Shown piece after piece: positions 5,910-8,494 of a DNA stretch of 8,494 bases. The notes under the pieces are model-generated. The model saw nothing but the letters and a program-made list of their open reading frames with translations. It was not told the DNA's origin and ran no database searches. The first letter of the stretch is position 1, and every line of letters starts with the position of its first letter. The translations under genes were made by a program, and so were the position numbers. The stretch is from Calditrichota bacterium (GTDB taxonomy: Bacteria > Calditrichota > Calditrichia > Calditrichales > Calditrichaceae), in NCBI GenBank assembly GCA_024278715.1, contig JAJRSN010000137.1:1-8494 (forward strand). The letters run 5' to 3'.

Positions 5910-7298
5910 TCAATACTGTTTAAGCGGAATCGGTTTTAGCGTTTCGTAGGTAAAAGAGTAATTTTGATAGGGCGGCGTGATTATGAAAATAAAATTTCCC
6001 TTTATTGACTCTCCCGGTGAAAGTCGTCTTTTAAAATAGGCTTTGGGACCAAGCGCCACGTAACCTTCCAATCCCACGCAGCGCAATTGGCTTTTATCGG
6101 GAGCTATCAAAAATAAATTGGAGGAAAAAAACATGGCATCCGATTCGCCGATGTTTTCTATTTTAGCCTTTACTTTTAAAAGTTTTGTTTTGGGGTCGGC
6201 TACATTGTATTCTTCGCTTCCCACTTTAAACGAACGAGCGGGAGTGACGCGTTCCACATTTAAGCGCCACGGATTTTTAGAAGCAATTTCCAATGAACCC
6301 AACCGCAATCTCTGCGTCCTTTGCAGCAAATCCCACACCAGCAAACCGGCGTCCTCGGAGGCGGAAATCAATATTCTTGCGGAATCCGTAAAGGCAAGCG
6401 CGTTCACCGTAAAAAAGTGCCCGTACAAAGACGCTTTTAAATTGCCCGAAGGAATTTCCCAAATTTTAATCGATTTGTCCATCGATCCCGTGGCAGCCAG
6501 CTTTCCGTCGTACGAAACGGTCAAAGAGGTTATCGGCGCAAGATGCGTTTTTAACTGCTTTTTTACTTTTCTTGTCTTCCAGTCGCCGATCCAGACATTT
6601 TCTCCGTAAGCGGCGATAAAAGAATTAATGCCTGCGAACTTAACGAATCTCTGATTTTTTTTCTGCGTACGAAAACCAGGTAATTTTATCGATGTAACCG
6701 CTTTAAACGTCCTGGCATCGATAATTCTTATTTTAGCACCGGTAAAGATCGCCAGCAAAGGCTGAAGCCCGTGAGCGCTCACGGAGGAGCGACTTCCCGT
6801 GGAAGTTGAAAGTAATTCTATGTTAGAAACCAGTGGATTAAAACGAAATAATTCCCTGTCGCCGTTGCCGAAAAACAATTTTAACGGTTTTGAAAACGTT
6901 AATCCCCGAATATCTTTCAATACCGTGGGAATTGTTTCGCGAATGCTCAAATCATTTAAATTAAGCCGATAAATTACTCCGTTTTCACACACTACCCATA
7001 ACGCCTTTTTCTCCGCGGTACTCGCCAAACGAACGGGTTGTTTTGGCAATCGTTTAAAATTAATCGATTTACCGGAGTCAATATCCCAGGCTATCAGCAG
7101 GCTGTCTCTTCCGATCGATACGATTTGGTGACTGTTAATCGGCAAAAGGTCCAGCACGCCCTTATGATGAACCACCTGCTTATCATTTATTTGCAGGGCG
7201 GCTACTTGCGAATGCTCCCGTTTTGTCCCCGTATCGCACGACCAGAACAAAATTAGAACAACGCTCCAAACAGCGATCGATTTTATAGCGGATTTCAT
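5910..7298 (-). CDS. WD40 beta-propeller lipoprotein with C-terminal Ig-like (DUF4352-like) domain
   Basis: A 462-residue predicted lipoprotein. The n-region MKSAIKS and a hydrophobic core end in F-W-S-C with Cys21 as lipidation site; the bulky F and W make the lipobox unusual. Residues about 42-330 are beta-propeller blades. Early ones are degenerate (SLLIAWDIDSGK, GVIYRLNLNDL). The last two are clear WD40 repeats: SYDGKLAATGSMDKSIKIWE (262-281) and LISASEDAGLLVWDL (310-324). From about 345 the chain changes to a beta-rich domain containing KLLKVKAKIENIGESDAMFF and LSPGESIKGNFIF, resembling the extracytoplasmic DUF4352 fold. I start at ATG 7298 because a TTG start at 7340 would place 14 polar residues before the signal peptide. 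It lies 62 bases after two ExbD-like genes, suggesting a periplasmic or membrane-tethered partner of that complex, much as the propeller TolB follows TolQR. That role is inference. Confidence 0.85.
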   Translation of the reverse strand: MKSAIKSIAVWSVVLILFWSCDTGTKREHSQVAALQINDKQVVHHKGVLDLLPINSHQIVSIGRDSLLIAWDIDSGKSINFKRLPKQPVRLASTAEKKALWVVCENGVIYRLNLNDLSIRETIPTVLKDIRGLTFSKPLKLFFGNGDRELFRFNPLVSNIELLSTSTGSRSSVSAHGLQPLLAIFTGAKIRIIDARTFKAVTSIKLPGFRTQKKNQRFVKFAGINSFIAAYGENVWIGDWKTRKVKKQLKTHLAPITSLTVSYDGKLAATGSMDKSIKIWEIPSGNLKASLYGHFFTVNALAFTDSARILISASEDAGLLVWDLLQRTQRLRLGSLEIASKNPWRLNVERVTPARSFKVGSEEYNVADPKTKLLKVKAKIENIGESDAMFFSSNLFLIAPDKSQLRCVGLEGYVALGPKAYFKRRLSPGESIKGNFIFIITPPYQNYSFTYETLKPIPLKQY

Positions 7299-7360
7299 AA
7301 CATACCCAACTTCAGGCTCTGTTTTTCGGTAAAAAATCAAGTTAGTTTTTTAACTCGTCA

Positions 7361-7894
7361 TTAATCAACAACTTTCGTCTCTTCTCCGTAGGGTGAGAAA
7401 AGGATTACCTCATCCTTCGGCTTAGGAGTCCAGCCGACCTCCACCTTTTTTTCCCAGGCAAGTTTTCTTGCTTCCCGGAATACTTCATAACTATCCGAGC
7501 GCACAATAAAATAAAGAAATTGTTTTTTTGGATCGAGTTTTTTAAGTATCTGATTAAATTCGGATTCGGGTTTGCGAATATCAGAAATACTTTCACCGGA
7601 AACCCCGGGTCGCGGCAATAATACTTCCTGAAATGCCGCGTAAGTATGGAGATAGTAATTATCTTCGTCTATGGATACGGGAAATATCTGATTATTACGG
7701 CACTCAAAAATAACGCTTTCTTTTTGAGTGTTATAAACCATCGGCGTTTCAAAAACAAATTCTTTGGTTCGTAAAGTAAGGCTGCTGATAATGCCAATGA
7801 TGATTAGCATACCGACAATATTGGTAACTATGTCCATTAACGAATCGATATTAAAACTAAACCCTGTTACGGGACGTTTTCGTTTTCGAGCCAT
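7361..7894 (-). CDS. ExbD/TolR-like single-pass membrane protein, Asp-containing paralogue
   Basis: A 177-residue protein. A basic cytoplasmic tip (MARKRKRP) and NIDSLMDIVTNIVGMLIIIG (15-34) form the membrane helix, followed by a periplasmic domain. The helix start aligns with the ExbD motif NVTPFIDVMLVLL, and Asp21 falls on the protonatable Asp of ExbD/TolR. The periplasmic part has a VIFEC strand (Cys65), the PESEF motif (109-113), a long strand FLYFIVRSDSYEVF and the ending VEVGWTPKPKDE. The upstream gene has the same motifs in the same order, so the two are paralogues. Its ribosome binding site, TAAGGA, uses the stop codon of that gene (gap of 12 bases), suggesting coupled translation. 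Overall similarity to characterised ExbD is low and I know no named function; comparable proteins are usually annotated hypothetical or biopolymer-transporter-like. A force-transducing role is inferred. Confidence 0.85.
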   Translation of the reverse strand: MARKRKRPVTGFSFNIDSLMDIVTNIVGMLIIIGIISSLTLRTKEFVFETPMVYNTQKESVIFECRNNQIFPVSIDEDNYYLHTYAAFQEVLLPRPGVSGESISDIRKPESEFNQILKKLDPKKQFLYFIVRSDSYEVFREARKLAWEKKVEVGWTPKPKDEVILFSPYGEETKVVD

Positions 7895-7906
7895 CTTTAT
7901 TAATCC

Positions 7907-8374
7907 TTACTTAGCCTTTAAGTGCCAACCTCGATTAAACGGTTCATAGCCCACATCTATTACCGGACCCTTTTTCCCCGCCCGCTCATTAAAATGATTG
8001 ACCATGCTGTAGGCTTTGCGAAACGTCCGTTCTCCGTCGGGATACACGGCAAAAACGATATATAAACTATCCGCTTTTTGTTGAACCCTTTTTAAAAATA
8101 GTCCGTATTCCGATTCCGGATCATCGATAACATAGTAATCAACTTTCTTCTGCTTCTGAACAAGCACCAAATGGTCCGGATGACATTCCACATACACGGG
8201 TTTTTTCCGTTTGGTAACCACCACATCCTTGGATTTTACAATGATACTCGGTGCCAGAATGGAAACCACGCCTATGGAAATAATAATAAATGACAGTACC
8301 CCGGCAGTACAGGTTAAAATACTCAAAAAGGGAAACAGAGTCGGTAAAAAACTTTGGGAACCGCGCTTGCTCAT
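7907..8374 (-). CDS. ExbD/TolR-like single-pass membrane protein, Ser-substituted paralogue
   Basis: A 155-residue protein. After a short polar tip, one long hydrophobic helix spans about residues 9-46 (FLPTLFPFLSILTCTAGVLS and onward). The rest is periplasmic. It aligns with the downstream neighbour without gaps through the helix (SILTCTAGVL against DIVTNIVGML), which puts Ser18 where the neighbour has Asp21. The periplasmic landmarks also match: VYVEC (Cys64), PESEY (86-90), LYIVFAVYPDGERTF and the closing IDVGYEPF. The two proteins therefore arose by duplication, and this one has lost or never had the ion-relay Asp. The gene begins 15 bases after the stop of the preceding partial gene and ends 12 bases before the next start, so all three form one operon. 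The ribosome binding site is weak (GAGATCC). Function unknown; a heteromeric partner of the Asp-bearing paralogue is the simplest guess. Confidence 0.82.
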   Translation of the reverse strand: MSKRGSQSFLPTLFPFLSILTCTAGVLSFIIISIGVVSILAPSIIVKSKDVVVTKRKKPVYVECHPDHLVLVQKQKKVDYYVIDDPESEYGLFLKRVQQKADSLYIVFAVYPDGERTFRKAYSMVNHFNERAGKKGPVIDVGYEPFNRGWHLKAK

Positions 8375-8389
8375 AATAGGATCTCGATC

Positions 8390-8494
8390 TTACTCGTTCA
8401 ACGGTGTTTTATGAGACAATGTTATGGTGACCGGTTTGCCAAGATTTTCCATAATCGGTTTCAGCCCTTCCAGACCGTTTTTAATACCCTCCAT
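8390..8494 (-). CDS. C-terminal end of the upstream operon gene (cut by window edge)
   Basis: An open frame enters at the right edge and ends with TAA at 8392-8390. The visible 34 residues include LEGLKPIMENLGKPVTITLS and end in HKTPLNE. They are hydrophilic, so they form a soluble tail. The codon at the very edge is ATG, but it is probably internal, since a 34-residue protein here would be unusual and nothing upstream can be seen. It lies 15 bases before the first ExbD-like gene on the same strand. In operons of this kind the preceding gene commonly encodes a MotA/TolQ/ExbB-type proton channel subunit. That is a guess from context; nothing in the 34 residues identifies the family. Confidence 0.6.
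   Translation of the reverse strand: MEGIKNGLEGLKPIMENLGKPVTITLSHKTPLNE

Noticed and set aside
6118..6609. 163-codon plus-strand ORF
   Set aside because: It lies wholly antisense to the WD40 lipoprotein gene, whose frame has clear domain motifs. The antisense product has no recognisable features.
7299..7340. Upstream TTG start for the WD40 lipoprotein (476 residues)
   Set aside because: It would place 14 polar residues ahead of a complete lipoprotein signal peptide; the ATG at 7298 fits far better.
1..8494. Phage, transposon or defence-island signature
   Set aside because: There is no transposase, integrase, terminal inverted repeat, tRNA or CRISPR array, and all genes share one strand. 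The ExbD-like pair lacks the ZorA/ZorB features expected of Zorya.

Overview
All supported genes in this window lie on the minus strand, so transcription runs from high to low coordinates. The sequence is moderately AT-rich. It encodes lipoprotein signal peptides, outer-membrane-barrel-like and ExbD-like proteins, so the host is a Gram-negative, diderm bacterium. The DUF5916 barrel protein, slipin/NfeD pair and lipoprotein signals ending in Ser-Cys fit an FCB-group lineage such as Calditrichota, KSB1 or a relative. That placement is inference; no rRNA or marker gene is present.

Right part (5910-8494): a tightly spaced cluster. It contains the 3' end of an unidentified gene (8390-8494), then two tandem paralogous single-pass membrane proteins resembling ExbD/TolR (7907-8374 and 7361-7894), then a WD40 beta-propeller lipoprotein with a C-terminal Ig-like (DUF4352-like) domain (5910-7298). 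The second paralogue keeps the Asp found in the ExbD/TolR membrane helix; the first has Ser there. An ExbD-like pair followed by a propeller protein recalls TolR/TolB order. My best reading is an uncharacterised envelope machine driven by ion flow, whose motor subunit (MotA/TolQ/ExbB type) should lie just beyond the right edge.

Middle (3038-5683): an 881-residue outer-membrane-type protein with an N-terminal CBM9-like domain and a DUF5916 barrel. A 226-base gap separates it from the cluster. A 13-base perfect inverted repeat in that gap pairs the gap's distal side with the gene's own ribosome binding site. The gene-poor stretch 2542-3037 holds a clear intrinsic terminator, two sigma70-like promoters sharing a 13-base element, and one doubtful small ORF.

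Left part (1-2541): a membrane-bound NfeD/ClpP-class serine protease with its Ser-Lys dyad intact, followed by a slipin (stomatin family). This is the widespread protease/SPFH partnership in membrane quality control. Four 9-base near-repeats sit at the protease stop codon. The left edge cuts through a lipoprotein gene, possibly a TatT-type TRAP-associated protein. I see no RNA gene, insertion sequence or CRISPR array.
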